From Nonomuraea longispora (GTDB taxonomy: Bacteria > Actinomycetota > Actinomycetes > Streptosporangiales > Streptosporangiaceae): DNA of 64,000 nt. This document shows positions 51,309-61,603 of the stretch, in pieces. Positions within the stretch are counted from its first letter, which is position 1. Each line of letters begins with the position of its first letter. The stretch lies in assembly GCF_004348345.1 (NCBI RefSeq), contig NZ_SMJZ01000009.1, positions 17,982-81,981 of the forward strand. The letters are read 5' to 3'. A program made the translations under genes and the position numbers. The notes below the pieces were generated by a model. That model ran no database searches, was not told the origin of the DNA, and saw only the letters and a program-made list of their open reading frames with translations.

Positions 51309-52259
51309 ATGAGGCTGATGGTCACAGGTGGTGCCGGATACGTCGGCAGCGTCGTCGCGGCTCAACTCGTCGAGGCGGGCCACGACGTGACCGTACTCGA
51401 CGACCTGTCGACCGGGCACGAGGACGCCGTGCCGGACGGCGCCCGGTTCGTCCGGGCGGACATCACGCAGGCGCACGACGCGCTCGACGGCGTCGACGCG
51501 GTGCTGCATTTCGCGGCCAAGTCGCTGGTCGGAGAGTCGGTGGCCAAGCCCGGCCGCTACTGGGCCAACAACCTCGGCGGCACCCTGGCCCTGCTCGACG
51601 CCATGCGCGACAAGGGCGTGGCGAAGATCGTGTTCTCCTCGACCGCGGCGACGTACGGTGAGCCCGAGCGCTCCCCCATCCAGGAGAGCGACCCGACGCG
51701 CCCGACCAACCCCTACGGCGCCTCCAAGCTGGCCGTCGACACCGCGCTGACCGCATTCGCGCAGGTGCGCGGCCTCGGCGCGGTGAGCCTGCGCTACTTC
51801 AACGTGGCCGGCGCCCACGGCCGCTACCGCGAGCGGCACACCGTCGAGACCCACCTCATCCCCAACGTGCTCAAGGTCGCGACCGGCGAGCGCGACAACG
51901 TGAGCGTGTTCGGCACCGACTACCCGACGCCCGACGGCACCTGCGTGCGCGACTACATCCACGTGTCCGACCTGGCCAGGGCGCACCTGCTGGCACTCGG
52001 CGCGATCGCCCCGGGCGAGCACAAGATCTACAACCTGGGCAGCGGCACCGGCTTCAGCGTGCAGGAGGTGATCTCGGTCTGCCGCGAGGTCACCGGCCAC
52101 CAGATCCCCGTCGTCGTCGGCGAGCGCCGGCCCGGCGACCCGGCCGTGCTGGTCGCCTCGTCCGCCAAGATCCAGCGTGAACTCGGCTGGAAGCCCGAGC
52201 GGGCGGCGCTGGGCGACATCGTCTCCGACGCCTGGAGAGCGCTTTCGCAAAACACCTGA
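51309..52259 (+). CDS. galE: UDP-glucose 4-epimerase
   Basis: Extended SDR enzyme of 316 residues interconverting UDP-glucose and UDP-galactose. The NAD site is [13 protein letters not shown], the active pair lies in [11 protein letters not shown] (YxxxK), and Ser/Thr comes from FSSTAATYG. Slightly short but complete. The ATG at 51309 follows AGGAG by five bases. Supplies galactose for cell-wall or exopolysaccharide synthesis, or enters galactose breakdown. Divergent from the CNNM-type gene. Confidence 0.93.
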   Translation: MRLMVTGGAGYVGSVVAAQLVEAGHDVTVLDDLSTGHEDAVPDGARFVRADITQAHDALDGVDAVLHFAAKSLVGESVAKPGRYWANNLGGTLALLDAMRDKGVAKIVFSSTAATYGEPERSPIQESDPTRPTNPYGASKLAVDTALTAFAQVRGLGAVSLRYFNVAGAHGRYRERHTVETHLIPNVLKVATGERDNVSVFGTDYPTPDGTCVRDYIHVSDLARAHLLALGAIAPGEHKIYNLGSGTGFSVQEVISVCREVTGHQIPVVVGERRPGDPAVLVASSAKIQRELGWKPERAALGDIVSDAWRALSQNT

Positions 52260-52260
52260 T

Positions 52261-52485
52261 ATGAAAGCACGATATGTGCTGGGATACCGAAACGTGAGGA
52301 GCTTTTCACCAAGGGTCACGAAGCTGCTCTACGGTGCCCTCGTCGTGGCGGGCTGCCTGATGGCCGCCGCCGGCGTGTTGTTCGCGACGTCGCAGCCGGC
52401 ACCCGCCCTGCAGCCCACGCCGGCGATCCTGCCCGTGCCGTCGATCCAGTCCGTGCCCGCCGCGCCGACCGTGGCCTGCCCCTAG
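52261..52485 (+). CDS. Hypothetical small membrane-anchored protein
   Basis: Small protein of 74 residues starting one base after the galE stop. One membrane helix (LLYGALVVAGCLMAAAGVLF) separates a basic N-terminus from a Pro/Ala-rich tail ending in Cys-Pro. No family recognised. There is little room for a ribosome binding site, so it may depend on galE translation, or be a chance frame. A terminator follows. Confidence 0.45.
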   Translation: MKARYVLGYRNVRSFSPRVTKLLYGALVVAGCLMAAAGVLFATSQPAPALQPTPAILPVPSIQSVPAAPTVACP

Positions 52486-52511
52486 GGGCGGGCCCCGCCA
52501 GAACGCGCACA

Positions 52512-52556
52512 CGCGCCCCCGTCACGACGAGGGCGCGCGTCACGCGTCGCTTTTCC
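52512..52556 (+). terminator. Terminator after galE unit
   Basis: Stem CGCGCCCCCGTC (52512-52523) with GACGAGGGCGCG (52526-52537), one mismatch, followed 14 bases later by TTTT. It sits between the galE unit and the convergent malate dehydrogenase gene. Confidence 0.6.
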
Positions 52557-52570
52557 GCTGATGCGTACGC

Positions 52571-53566
<996 letters not shown>

Positions 53567-53615
53567 CTAACTCGCAGGACGATTGGTTGACCTTCGGGAT
53601 GTTACCCGCACGTCA

Positions 53616-55736
53616 TCAGCAGGTTTCCATCGCGGGTACCTTCAGCTCCATTTCGAAATCGACCCTACCGAACCGGCTCGTCAGAAGCCTCTCGATGACA
53701 CCCCTGGCGTAGAGGTCGGCGATGACGGCCTTGATCGCCTTGCAGGTCTTCACGTCGCCGTTCCTGATGCCGACGGCGTAACGCTCGTTGTTGAGCTTGG
53801 CGCCGAGGATCTTGTAGCGCATGCTCTCGCGTTGCGCGAAACCGGCCAGCACCACGTCCTCCCCCGGCACGGCGGCGACCTTGCCGCTTCTGAGCAGGTC
53901 CATGCAGGCGGCGTAGTCGCTGGTCGGCACCGGCTCGACGGTCACCTTGTCCTGCACCTCGCCGAGTGAGCCGCTCGGAGCGCAGACCTTCTTGCCCTTG
54001 AGGTCGCCGAGCTCGTCCAGGCCGCTGTCCTGGCGCACCAGCAGGTCGCGGTGCGCCAGGTAGTAGGGGCCCGCGAACTGGGTCTTGCCCTTGTCGACGG
54101 AGTAGGCGGCGACGACGAGATCGACCTTGCCCTTCTCCAGCGCCCCGGCCCTGTCACCCCGGCTGACCTGGACGAACTTCGTCTCCTTCGCGCCGAGCTC
54201 CGTGGCGAGCTGCCTGGCGACGTCGACGTCGAAGCCCTCGAAACCGTCGCCGTCGCGCAGGCCCACGCCCGGCAGGTCGCCCCGCACGCCGATCACGATC
54301 CGCCCGGTGGCGGCGACCTTGTCCACCACGGACGGGCGCGTGGGATCGACCGTCGGGCCGGGCGTACCGCCGAACGGCAGCGCCAGCCAGCCGTTCGCCG
54401 CCGCCAGGACCGCGGCGGCCGTGACGGCGGCGAGCGTGGCGAACGCCGCCGCCAGAAGCCGCGCCCGCCGGCGCCGCTTGCTCTTCTTCGCCGGATACGG
54501 GGCCCCGCCGCCCTCAGGGGGCCCCGCTTCGCCCGGAGGGTTCGCAAGCGCCGTCGGCTGCTCCGTGGCGGCCTGAGAGCCGGTTTGCTGCCCCGTCGCG
54601 CCCTGAGAGCCGGTTCGCGGCCCCGTGACGCCCTGAAGGCCCGTCGCGGCGTACCCCGGGCCCACGCCTGTCCCTGTCTCCGGACCTGCCTCAGGCTCCG
54701 CGCCCGCCGACGTCTCCGTCCCCGTCGCGCCGTGCCCCGTCGTGGACCAGCCCGTGCCGGCCTGACGGCCCGTCCCCTCGGACGTGCCGTGGCGGGACGG
54801 CATGGCCGAGGCCCGCCGGCTGGGATGGTCGGTGATCGAACCGGCCGACACGCGGATGAACGGCGTCGTGTCGTCGCCCGCCAGCTGCACGCCCTTGGTG
54901 AGCACGGCCGTGGACGCCCCCGCCGTGGACGACTGCCCGAGCAGCCGCAGCAGGATCTGGTCGGCCGAGGGCCGCTCGGCCGGCGACTTGGCCAGCGCCG
55001 AGCTCACGACGCTGCGCAGCGGCTCCGCCATCATGGAGACGTCGACCTCGTGGGTGAGGATCCGGTTGAGCACCACCGCGATCGACTTGCCCTCGAACAC
55101 GCTCTCTCCCGTCGCCGCGAAGGCCATGGTCGCCCCCCAGGAGAAGACGTCGGTGTAGGGGCCTATGTCGTCGCCCGCGATCTGCTCGGGCGCCATGTAG
55201 GCGGGCGTGCCGATGGCCCGGCTGGTGATCGTGCCGGTGGAGTCGATGATGCGGGCGATGCCGAAGTCGACCACGCGCGGCCCGTCAGCGGCGATCAGCA
55301 CGTTGTCGGGCTTGAAGTCGCGGTGGATGATCGAGGCGTGGTGGATCGCGGTCAGGGCGGTGGCGGTGCCGATGGCCAGCCGGTCGAGCGTCGTGCCGGT
55401 GAGCGGCCCGTCGCTTTCCACGAGGTCCCTCAGCGCCATGCCCTCGATGTATTCGCTGGCGATGTAGGGGGTGTCACCGTCGAGGTCGGCCTCGATCACC
55501 CGGGCCGTGCAGAACGACGCCACCCGCTGCGCGGCCTTCAACTCCCTGGCGAAGCGCGACCTGGCGATGGTGTCGCCGCTGAACTTCACGTGCAGCAGCT
55601 TGATGGCCGCGCGCTCCCCCTCGTCGTTGACGCCCAGGTAGACGATGCCCTGACCCCCTTCGCCGACCCGTCCGGACAGCCGGAACGACCCCAGATGGGT
55701 GGGATCGCCGGCCACCAGCGGCGAGATTCGCGGCAT
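53616..55736 (-). CDS. Receptor-type Ser/Thr kinase fused to an extracellular solute-binding domain
   Basis: Protein of 706 residues in three parts. Residues 18-270 are a Hanks-type kinase: glycine loop VGEGGQG, Lys46, HRDFKPDN with Asp140, DFG at 157-159 and APE at 182-184. A Gly/Thr-rich linker (about 300-415) and one membrane helix (RLLAAAFATLAAVTAAAVLA) follow. The outer part, about 470-706, is a family 3 solute-binding domain (GRIVIGVRGDLPGVGLRDGD, GFDVDVARQLATELG, VDLVVAAYSV), as in glutamate/glutamine-type receptors. Likely an amino-acid-sensing kinase. No transporter genes adjoin it. Confidence 0.9.
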   Translation of the reverse strand: MPRISPLVAGDPTHLGSFRLSGRVGEGGQGIVYLGVNDEGERAAIKLLHVKFSGDTIARSRFARELKAAQRVASFCTARVIEADLDGDTPYIASEYIEGMALRDLVESDGPLTGTTLDRLAIGTATALTAIHHASIIHRDFKPDNVLIAADGPRVVDFGIARIIDSTGTITSRAIGTPAYMAPEQIAGDDIGPYTDVFSWGATMAFAATGESVFEGKSIAVVLNRILTHEVDVSMMAEPLRSVVSSALAKSPAERPSADQILLRLLGQSSTAGASTAVLTKGVQLAGDDTTPFIRVSAGSITDHPSRRASAMPSRHGTSEGTGRQAGTGWSTTGHGATGTETSAGAEPEAGPETGTGVGPGYAATGLQGVTGPRTGSQGATGQQTGSQAATEQPTALANPPGEAGPPEGGGAPYPAKKSKRRRRARLLAAAFATLAAVTAAAVLAAANGWLALPFGGTPGPTVDPTRPSVVDKVAATGRIVIGVRGDLPGVGLRDGDGFEGFDVDVARQLATELGAKETKFVQVSRGDRAGALEKGKVDLVVAAYSVDKGKTQFAGPYYLAHRDLLVRQDSGLDELGDLKGKKVCAPSGSLGEVQDKVTVEPVPTSDYAACMDLLRSGKVAAVPGEDVVLAGFAQRESMRYKILGAKLNNERYAVGIRNGDVKTCKAIKAVIADLYARGVIERLLTSRFGRVDFEMELKVPAMETC

Positions 55737-55892
55737 ACGTCATCCCCACGTGTTCTTAACCCCAACGACGCAAACTTTACGACGCCCAGCCACTTCCCAG
55801 GGATTTGTTAAGCCTTCGAGACCTTGGGGTTTGCGGACGTGGCCGTGGGCACGGTCGAATGTGCAGCAGACGATCACGAGGAGCCGATGATC

Positions 55893-57023
55893 ATGAACCG
55901 TCCTTACGACATCGTACTTTTCGGTGCAAGCGGATTCACCGGCGCCCTCACTGCCGCCTACCTCGCCCGCGCCGCCGGCCCCGGTGTGCGGTGGGCCGTG
56001 GCCGGGCGCGACCGGGCCAAGCTGGAGCGGCTGGGGCTCGACGTACCCATCCTGCTCGCCGACGCCACGGACCCGGACTCGCTGGCCGAGCTGGCCCGCA
56101 GTACGCGTGTTCTCGTCACCACGGTCGGCCCCTACGTCACGTACGGCGAGCCGCTCGTCGCCGCCTGCGCCGACGCCGGCACCCACTACCTCGACCTCAC
56201 GGGCGAGCCCGAGTTCGTGGACCGCACGTACGTCCGCCACCACGATCGGGCCGTCACGAGCGGAGCCAAGATCGTGCACGGCTGCGGCTTCGACTCGATC
56301 GTCTTCGACCTCGGCACCCTCTACACCGTCTCCCATCTGCCCAAGGACACACCACTGACGGTCAGCGCCTTCCTGCGGGCCAACGCGCGTTTCTCCGGCG
56401 GCACGCTGGCCAGCGCGATGGACATCGTCGGCCGGGCCAGGCAGGCGGCCGAGGCCGCCGCCCAGCGCCGCGCCGCCGAGGCCGGGCCCGTCGGCCGCAG
56501 GGTGAGCGCACGGGCGGGCGGCCTGCGTTACGTGGGCGGCTGGGCGCTCCCGATGCCCACCGTCGACCCGCTCATCGTCGGCCGCTCGGCCCGCCTCCTC
56601 GACCGCTACGGCCCCGACTTCACCTACCGCCAGCACATCGCCGTCAAGACTCTCCCCGCCGCGCTGGCGCTCGTGGCGGGCGCGGGGACGTTCGCGGCGC
56701 TCGCCCGGCTCCCTGGCATACGCGAGCGGCTCCTGGACCGGGTGCGGCCCGGTGAGGGCCCGTCACCCGAGCAGCGGGCGAAGAGCTGGTTCAAGGTCAC
56801 GTTGCTGGGCGAGGGCGGCGGCGAGCGGGTCGTCACGGAGGTCGCGGGCGGCGACCCCGGCTACGACGAGACCGCCAAGATGCTCGCCGAGTCGGCGCTC
56901 TGCCTGGCCTTCGACGACGTGCCCGGCCTGGCGGGCCAGCTCACGACCGCCTCGGCCATGGGCAGGCCGCTCATCGACCGGCTGCGCGCGGCCGGCATCT
57001 CCTTCACCACCCGATCGGGGTGA
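55893..57023 (+). CDS. Saccharopine dehydrogenase-like (trans-acting enoyl reductase-like) protein
   Basis: NAD(P)-binding protein of about 376 residues. VLFGASGFTGALTAAYLA is the Rossmann start and VRWAVAGRDRAKLERL the second strand region; VVTTVGPYVTYGEPLVAAC and THYLDLTGEPEF are typical of the saccharopine-dehydrogenase/Rv2953 group, whose mycobacterial members reduce enoyl intermediates in lipid synthesis. Here the partner is unknown. Start: ATG at 55893 suits GAGGAG by spacing; ATG at 55887 is possible. Confidence 0.85.
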   Translation: MNRPYDIVLFGASGFTGALTAAYLARAAGPGVRWAVAGRDRAKLERLGLDVPILLADATDPDSLAELARSTRVLVTTVGPYVTYGEPLVAACADAGTHYLDLTGEPEFVDRTYVRHHDRAVTSGAKIVHGCGFDSIVFDLGTLYTVSHLPKDTPLTVSAFLRANARFSGGTLASAMDIVGRARQAAEAAAQRRAAEAGPVGRRVSARAGGLRYVGGWALPMPTVDPLIVGRSARLLDRYGPDFTYRQHIAVKTLPAALALVAGAGTFAALARLPGIRERLLDRVRPGEGPSPEQRAKSWFKVTLLGEGGGERVVTEVAGGDPGYDETAKMLAESALCLAFDDVPGLAGQLTTASAMGRPLIDRLRAAGISFTTRSG

Positions 57024-57042
57024 CGCAGCCGCCCGGACCAGC

Positions 57043-57414
57043 GTGCGGGGCCACGCGGACTTCCGCCGGTTGTGGTCGGGCTCGGCCGTCAGCCAGTCGG
57101 GCTCGGCCATGGGGATGGTGGCGCTGCCCGTCGTGGCGGTCACCGTACTCGAGGCATCCGCGTTCGAGGTCGCCCTGCTGTCGGCGCTGACGGCGGTCGC
57201 CACCGCGCTCCTGGCTTTCCCGCTGGGGCGGCACGTCGAGTTCCGGCGCAAACGGCCGTCATGATCGCGGCTGACGTCGCCAGGTGTGCCTGCCTGGCGG
57301 GCGTACCGATCGCGGCCTGGCGTGCTGACGTTCGCGCAGCTGTGCGTGGTCGCGGTGGTCAACGCGACGTGCCAGATCGCGTTCGCGGCGGCGTTGCTGC
57401 TGCCACGCGCTCCT
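57043..57414 (+). pseudogene. MFS transporter remnant
   Basis: A GTG at 57043 opens MRGHADFRRLWSGSAVSQSG and VALPVVAVTVLEASAFEVAL, the first helices of an enterobactin-exporter-like MFS protein. The frame runs to a stop at 57262-57264; matching protein sequence continues in other frames (MIAADVARCACLAGVPIAAW, then LTFAQLCVVAVVNATCQIAF), so at least two frameshifts are present. Only about 120 of some 400 residues remain, and the rest has been lost up to the deacetylase gene. Confidence 0.75.
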
Positions 57415-58441
57415 AGTAGGGCAGGCTCCACGTGAGGAACGACTTGCGCAGGTACGGAGCTTGATATTTCGGGTACGCGACCGTCCGCGGGTCGCCGTCG
57501 GAGGTGTAACGCATGTCCGGGTTGTTCTTGAGCCAGTCGAGCCACGCGTGCGAGCAGAACTGCTTGCAGTCGCCCTTCTTCTCCATGACCCTGATCCGCG
57601 GGATGCCGGCCGGGTCGAACGACTTGCTGAACGGGGCGGAGGCGGGCCTGTAGCCGGCCAGGAACGCCCCCTGGTGCTTGAAGTGTTTGCCTCGCATGGC
57701 CCACTGCTTCCTGCGCGGCTGGCTGCCGTAGGGCAGGGAGATCGTGGTCGGCTTGACCGAGGACAACGTGCCGACCTGCTTGGCGATCGAGCCGATCTGC
57801 TCCTCGACCTTGTCGTGCGACAGCCCGCGCAGGTTGAGGTGGTCGCGGGTGTGGTTGCCGATCTCGAACCCGTTGTTCTTCAGCCAGAGCAGCATCTGCG
57901 CCTGCTCCTCGGGGGTGCTCTTGCCGAACATGTCGCGCGTCACGTAGAAGGTGGCGACCGGGCGGAAACCCGGGTTCTTGGCGGCCACGTCGAGCAGGAT
58001 CTCGACAGCCGTGTCCTTCTGGGGCACGCCCATCTGGTTCAGGGTGAGCTGCGAGGGCGAGGAGTCGTCGAAGGTCAGCACCACGGGATGTTTGCCGGCC
58101 GGGATGTCGATCTTGCCGGCCACCATCTCGGCGGCCGTGATCGGCACGTACCCCTCCTTGACCAGCCGTTCCAGATCCGCGCGGAACTGCTGCGGCGTGC
58201 GGTCGTCCGTCGTGGTCGGCTTGGGGATGACCCGGTGGAACATCAGCACCGGGATCTGCCCGAGCTCGTTCGCCTTCACGGCGGCCGCGGCCTCGGCCTT
58301 GGCCTCCTTGCTGACCTTGACCTTGGCGGCGGCGTCGGCCTTGCTGTCCGCCAGCTTGGCGGTGTCGGGCGGCGAGTCACAACCGGACACCATCGCGACG
58401 GCGGCGACCAGTCCCAGCCCGCCCAGAAATCCCAGTCGCAT
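57413..58441 (-). CDS. Polysaccharide deacetylase family lipoprotein
   Basis: Exported lipoprotein of 342 residues with a NodB-type carbohydrate esterase 4 domain. A signal with lipobox SGC precedes a Lys/Ala-rich helical linker (about 25-60). The domain has VLMFHRVIPK, the metal-binding VVLTFDDSSPSQ (catalytic Asp, metal Asp) and GFEIGNHTRDHLNL (HxxxH). It would remove acetyl groups from cell-wall or environmental polymers. The ATG at 58441 follows GGGGGG; an upstream start adds six residues. Confidence 0.87.
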   Translation of the reverse strand: MRLGFLGGLGLVAAVAMVSGCDSPPDTAKLADSKADAAAKVKVSKEAKAEAAAAVKANELGQIPVLMFHRVIPKPTTTDDRTPQQFRADLERLVKEGYVPITAAEMVAGKIDIPAGKHPVVLTFDDSSPSQLTLNQMGVPQKDTAVEILLDVAAKNPGFRPVATFYVTRDMFGKSTPEEQAQMLLWLKNNGFEIGNHTRDHLNLRGLSHDKVEEQIGSIAKQVGTLSSVKPTTISLPYGSQPRRKQWAMRGKHFKHQGAFLAGYRPASAPFSKSFDPAGIPRIRVMEKKGDCKQFCSHAWLDWLKNNPDMRYTSDGDPRTVAYPKYQAPYLRKSFLTWSLPY

Positions 58442-58601
58442 CCGAACCCCCCGAGACACGTACGACCGTTACGGTAGGTAGCGGTATGTGCACCTACAGG
58501 GAGGCTCCTACCCAGGTGATCAACTGCGCCACGCGCACGACGCCGTCAAGAGATGGTCTGGAGAGTGCGGAGAAACGTGAAAGAGGCACACGAAACGGCC
58601 C

Positions 58602-58621
58602 CTACCTGTGATCGCAGGTAG
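58602..58621 (-). terminator. Terminator hairpin after icd
   Basis: CTACCTG (58602-58608) pairs with CAGGTAG (58615-58621), extended by ACGG (58595-58598) with CCGT (58625-58628). On the minus strand GTTTCG follows. Lies 18 bp after the icd stop. Confidence 0.65.
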
Positions 58622-58638
58622 AGACCGTACGTGACGAA

Positions 58639-59856
58639 CTAGGCGGACATCTTCTTCTTGAGGTTCTCGTCCAGCGCCGCCAGGAAATCCTGGGTGGTCA
58701 GCCACTGGGCGTCGCCGCCGATCAGGAGCGCGAGGTCCTTGGTCATCTGGCCGCCCTCGACGGTCTCGACGCAGACCCGCTCCAGCTTGTCGGCGAAGTC
58801 GGTCACCGCGGGGGTGTTGTCGAGCTTGCCCCGGTGGGCCAGGCCACGCGTCCACGCGAAGATCGAGGCGATCGGGTTGGTGGAGGTGGGCTTGCCCTGC
58901 TGGTGCTGGCGGTAGTGGCGGGTCACCGTGCCGTGCGCGGCCTCCGCCTCGACGGTGCGGCCGTCGGGGGTCATCAGCACCGACGTCATCAGGCCGAGCG
59001 AGCCGAAGCCCTGCGCCACCGTGTCGGACTGCACGTCGCCGTCGTAGTTCTTCGCCGCCCAGACGTAACCGCCCTCCCACTTCAGCGCCGCCGCGACCAT
59101 GTCGTCGATGAGGCGGTGCTCGTAGGTGAGGCCGGCCTTCTCGAAGTCGGCCTTGAACTCCGACTCGTAGACCTCGGCGAAGATGTCCTTGAAACGGCCG
59201 TCGTACGCCTTGAGGATCGTGTTCTTCGTCGAGAGGTAGACCGGGTAGTTGCGGGACAGGCCGTAACGCATCGACGCGCGGGCGAAGTCGCGGATCGACT
59301 CGTCCAGGTTGTACATCGCCATAGCGATGCCGCTGCCGGGGAAGTCGTAGACGTCGAGCTCGATCGGCTCCGAGCCGTCCTTCGGCGTGAACGTCAGGGT
59401 GAGCGTGCCCTCGCCGGGGACCCTCAGATCGGTGGCGCGGTACTGGTCGCCGAAGGCGTGACGGCCGACGACGATCGGCTTGGTCCAGCCGGGGACGAGC
59501 CGCGGCACGTTCGACATGATGATCGGCTCGCGGAAGATGACGCCGCCGAGGATGTTGCGGATGGTCCCGTTCGGGGACTTCCACATCCTCTTCAGGCCGA
59601 ACTCCTCGACCCGCGCCTCGTCCGGGGTGATGGTGGCGCACTTCACGCCGACGCCGTACTTCTTGATGGCGTTGGCGGCGTCGATGGTGACCTGGTCGTC
59701 CGTCGCGTCCCGATGCTCGATGCCGAGGTCGTAGTACTTCAGGTCGACATCGAGGTAGGGAAGGATCAACTGGTCCTTGATGAACTGCCAGATGATCCGG
59801 GTCATCTCGTCGCCGTCAAGCTCGACGACCGGACCCTCCACCTTGATCTTGGGCAT
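58639..59856 (-). CDS. icd: Isocitrate dehydrogenase (NADP)
   Basis: Homodimeric type II enzyme of 405 residues making 2-oxoglutarate, CO2 and NADPH. Key blocks are [33 protein letters not shown] (substrate Ser/Asn), the Tyr/Lys-bearing [20 protein letters not shown], the metal Asp in [10 protein letters not shown], and [11 protein letters not shown] for NADP. Same branch as mycobacterial Icd1 and eukaryotic enzymes. Ends at a terminator hairpin; DUF3017 gene upstream. Confidence 0.96.
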   Translation of the reverse strand: MPKIKVEGPVVELDGDEMTRIIWQFIKDQLILPYLDVDLKYYDLGIEHRDATDDQVTIDAANAIKKYGVGVKCATITPDEARVEEFGLKRMWKSPNGTIRNILGGVIFREPIIMSNVPRLVPGWTKPIVVGRHAFGDQYRATDLRVPGEGTLTLTFTPKDGSEPIELDVYDFPGSGIAMAMYNLDESIRDFARASMRYGLSRNYPVYLSTKNTILKAYDGRFKDIFAEVYESEFKADFEKAGLTYEHRLIDDMVAAALKWEGGYVWAAKNYDGDVQSDTVAQGFGSLGLMTSVLMTPDGRTVEAEAAHGTVTRHYRQHQQGKPTSTNPIASIFAWTRGLAHRGKLDNTPAVTDFADKLERVCVETVEGGQMTKDLALLIGGDAQWLTTQDFLAALDENLKKKMSA

Positions 59857-59909
59857 GCGAATGGTTCCCCTTCAATGAATTGATGCGTTGAGGCTATCGG
59901 ACCGTCAAG

Positions 59910-60218
59910 TCACCCAGCTAAAAGGGACAGGATCAGCGCCTTGAGCTCGTTGTTGTAGAGCAGCAGCGAGGTCAGGACCAGCACGAAACCGAAGACCGAC
60001 AGGGTGATGACGTCCGTCCGTTTGCTCCGCACGGACAGTTGCCCGTCGTACCCGGCGAAGCGGAGGGCGGCGGCGACCATGATGACGGCGCCCATGGTGA
60101 ACCCGCCCCAGCGTGGGTCCACGAGGTAGGTCACGAGCACGCCGACGACCGCACCCACCAGGATCAGCGGGTACGGCCCCCAGCTCTCGCGTTCAGTCCC
60201 TTGGCTCAACGCATCCAC
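59910..60218 (-). CDS. DUF3017 membrane protein
   Basis: Small membrane protein of 102 residues with three or four helices (PLILVGAVVGVLVTYLV, GAVIMVAAALRFAGY, VITLSVFGFVLVLTSLLLY). The motif WGPYPLILVG near the start and RRTDVITL-like loop SKRTDVITL match DUF3017, which in many actinomycetes lies beside folD, icd and mdh. No function is known. Between citrate synthase and icd, same strand, with gaps of about 50-65 bp on each side. Confidence 0.85.
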   Translation of the reverse strand: MDALSQGTERESWGPYPLILVGAVVGVLVTYLVDPRWGGFTMGAVIMVAAALRFAGYDGQLSVRSKRTDVITLSVFGFVLVLTSLLLYNNELKALILSLLAG

Positions 60219-60284
60219 TCACAATCGTCATGGTCCCATTCGCTCGGCCTCATCGCGGGCGTTCATGGTCGCATTCGCCCCGGC

Positions 60285-61406
60285 TCATCGCTCGTCGATC
60301 GGCTTCCATTTCTGGTCCGTCTCACCGATGTACTCGCTGTCCGGGCGGATGAGCCGGTTGTCGGCGTGCTGCTCGATGACGTGGGCGGTCCAGCCGGACA
60401 TCCGGCTGATCGAGAAGACCGGCGTGAACAGGTCGGTTGGGATGCCGAGGTAGTGGTAGACGGACGCGGCGTAGAAGTCGACGTTCGGATAGAGGCCCTT
60501 CGTCTCGAAGACGACCTCCTCCATCTCCTTGGACATCCGGTAGTAGGTGTCGTCGCCGGACGACTCGGCCAGTTCGGCGCTCATCCTGCGCAGGTGGGTG
60601 GCGCGCGGGTCCTCGGTCTTGTAGACGCGGTGGCCGAAGCCCATGATCTTCTCGCCGGCCGCCAGCTTGTCGCGTACGGCCTGGGCCACGCTGCCCGCCG
60701 TCAGCGACTCCAGGGTCTTCATGACCTGCTCGTTCGCCCCGCCGTGCAGCGGGCCCTTGAGGGTGCCGATGGCGGCGACGATGGCGGAGTGCATGTCCGA
60801 CAGCGTCGCGGCGCACACGCGGGCGGCGAACGTGGAGGCGTTCATGGTGTGGTCGGCGTGCAGCACCAGGCACTCGTCGAAGATCTCGACCTCACGGGGG
60901 CCGGGAGTGCGGCCGGTCACCTGGAGCAGGAAGTTCGCGGCGATGCCGAGCGAGGGGTCGGGGTCGGGAACGCTCCCACCGCTGCGCGCGGCGTGGAAAC
61001 GGGCGACCAGGAGGGGTTGCTGCGCGGTCAGCCGGGCCGCCTTGCGCAGGTTGGCGTCCGGGGTGATGGAGTCCTTGTCCGGGTCGTCGGCGCCGGACAG
61101 CGAGACCAGCGAGCGCAGCGCCTCCATGGGTTTCTGTTTCTCGGCGATTTCGGCGATGTTCGCCGAGACCAGGGCACCGAGCTCCCTGCCGCTCACCAGT
61201 TCGGCGGCGTACGCGTCGAGCTCGGCCCGGTCGGGCAGCTTGCCGCGCTGCAGCAGGTGTGAGGTCTCCTCGAACGTCGCACGGCCGGCCAGGTCGTGGA
61301 TGTCGTATCCACGGTAGAAGAGCCGGCCGGCCTTTCCGTCGATGTCGCTCAGCGCTGTGGACGCGGCGACGACATCGGCCAGACCTTTCGTGGGCTTGTC
61401 CGCCAT
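60285..61406 (-). CDS. Citrate synthase
   Basis: Enzyme of 373 residues condensing oxaloacetate and acetyl-CoA. Catalytic residues appear in LKGPLHGGANEQV (His), IMGFGHRVYKTEDPR (His) and NVDFYAASVYHYLG (Asp); LHADHTMNAST is the conserved helix. The short form and opening GLADVVAASTALSDIDGKAG match the CitZ/GltA2-like or methylcitrate-synthase-like branch, so 2-methylcitrate synthase activity is possible. GGAGG-type site before the ATG. Divergent from the FHA-HTH gene. Confidence 0.93.
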   Translation of the reverse strand: MADKPTKGLADVVAASTALSDIDGKAGRLFYRGYDIHDLAGRATFEETSHLLQRGKLPDRAELDAYAAELVSGRELGALVSANIAEIAEKQKPMEALRSLVSLSGADDPDKDSITPDANLRKAARLTAQQPLLVARFHAARSGGSVPDPDPSLGIAANFLLQVTGRTPGPREVEIFDECLVLHADHTMNASTFAARVCAATLSDMHSAIVAAIGTLKGPLHGGANEQVMKTLESLTAGSVAQAVRDKLAAGEKIMGFGHRVYKTEDPRATHLRRMSAELAESSGDDTYYRMSKEMEEVVFETKGLYPNVDFYAASVYHYLGIPTDLFTPVFSISRMSGWTAHVIEQHADNRLIRPDSEYIGETDQKWKPIDER

Positions 61407-61603
61407 GGGTGTTTCCTCCGCTTATCTTCCCTCCGAGTCTACCCGTGAGCAGGCAAAACCGGCTTCAAAGGTCCAGACCAATTTCACGCCGGATTCTCCT
61501 TTCAGCAAAGGAGATTCCGCATCCCCTCGTTTGGGTAAGCCGGAGCTGTAGTAATAGTTACGGCGGGCTACCTGGGGAGGAACTGCCGTGCCCAGGAGTA
61601 GGC

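Noticed and set aside
54530..54800. Repeat-like Gly/Thr/Gln-rich DNA within the kinase gene as a separate repeat element
   Set aside because: It encodes the low-complexity linker between kinase and membrane helix; the frame is unbroken.
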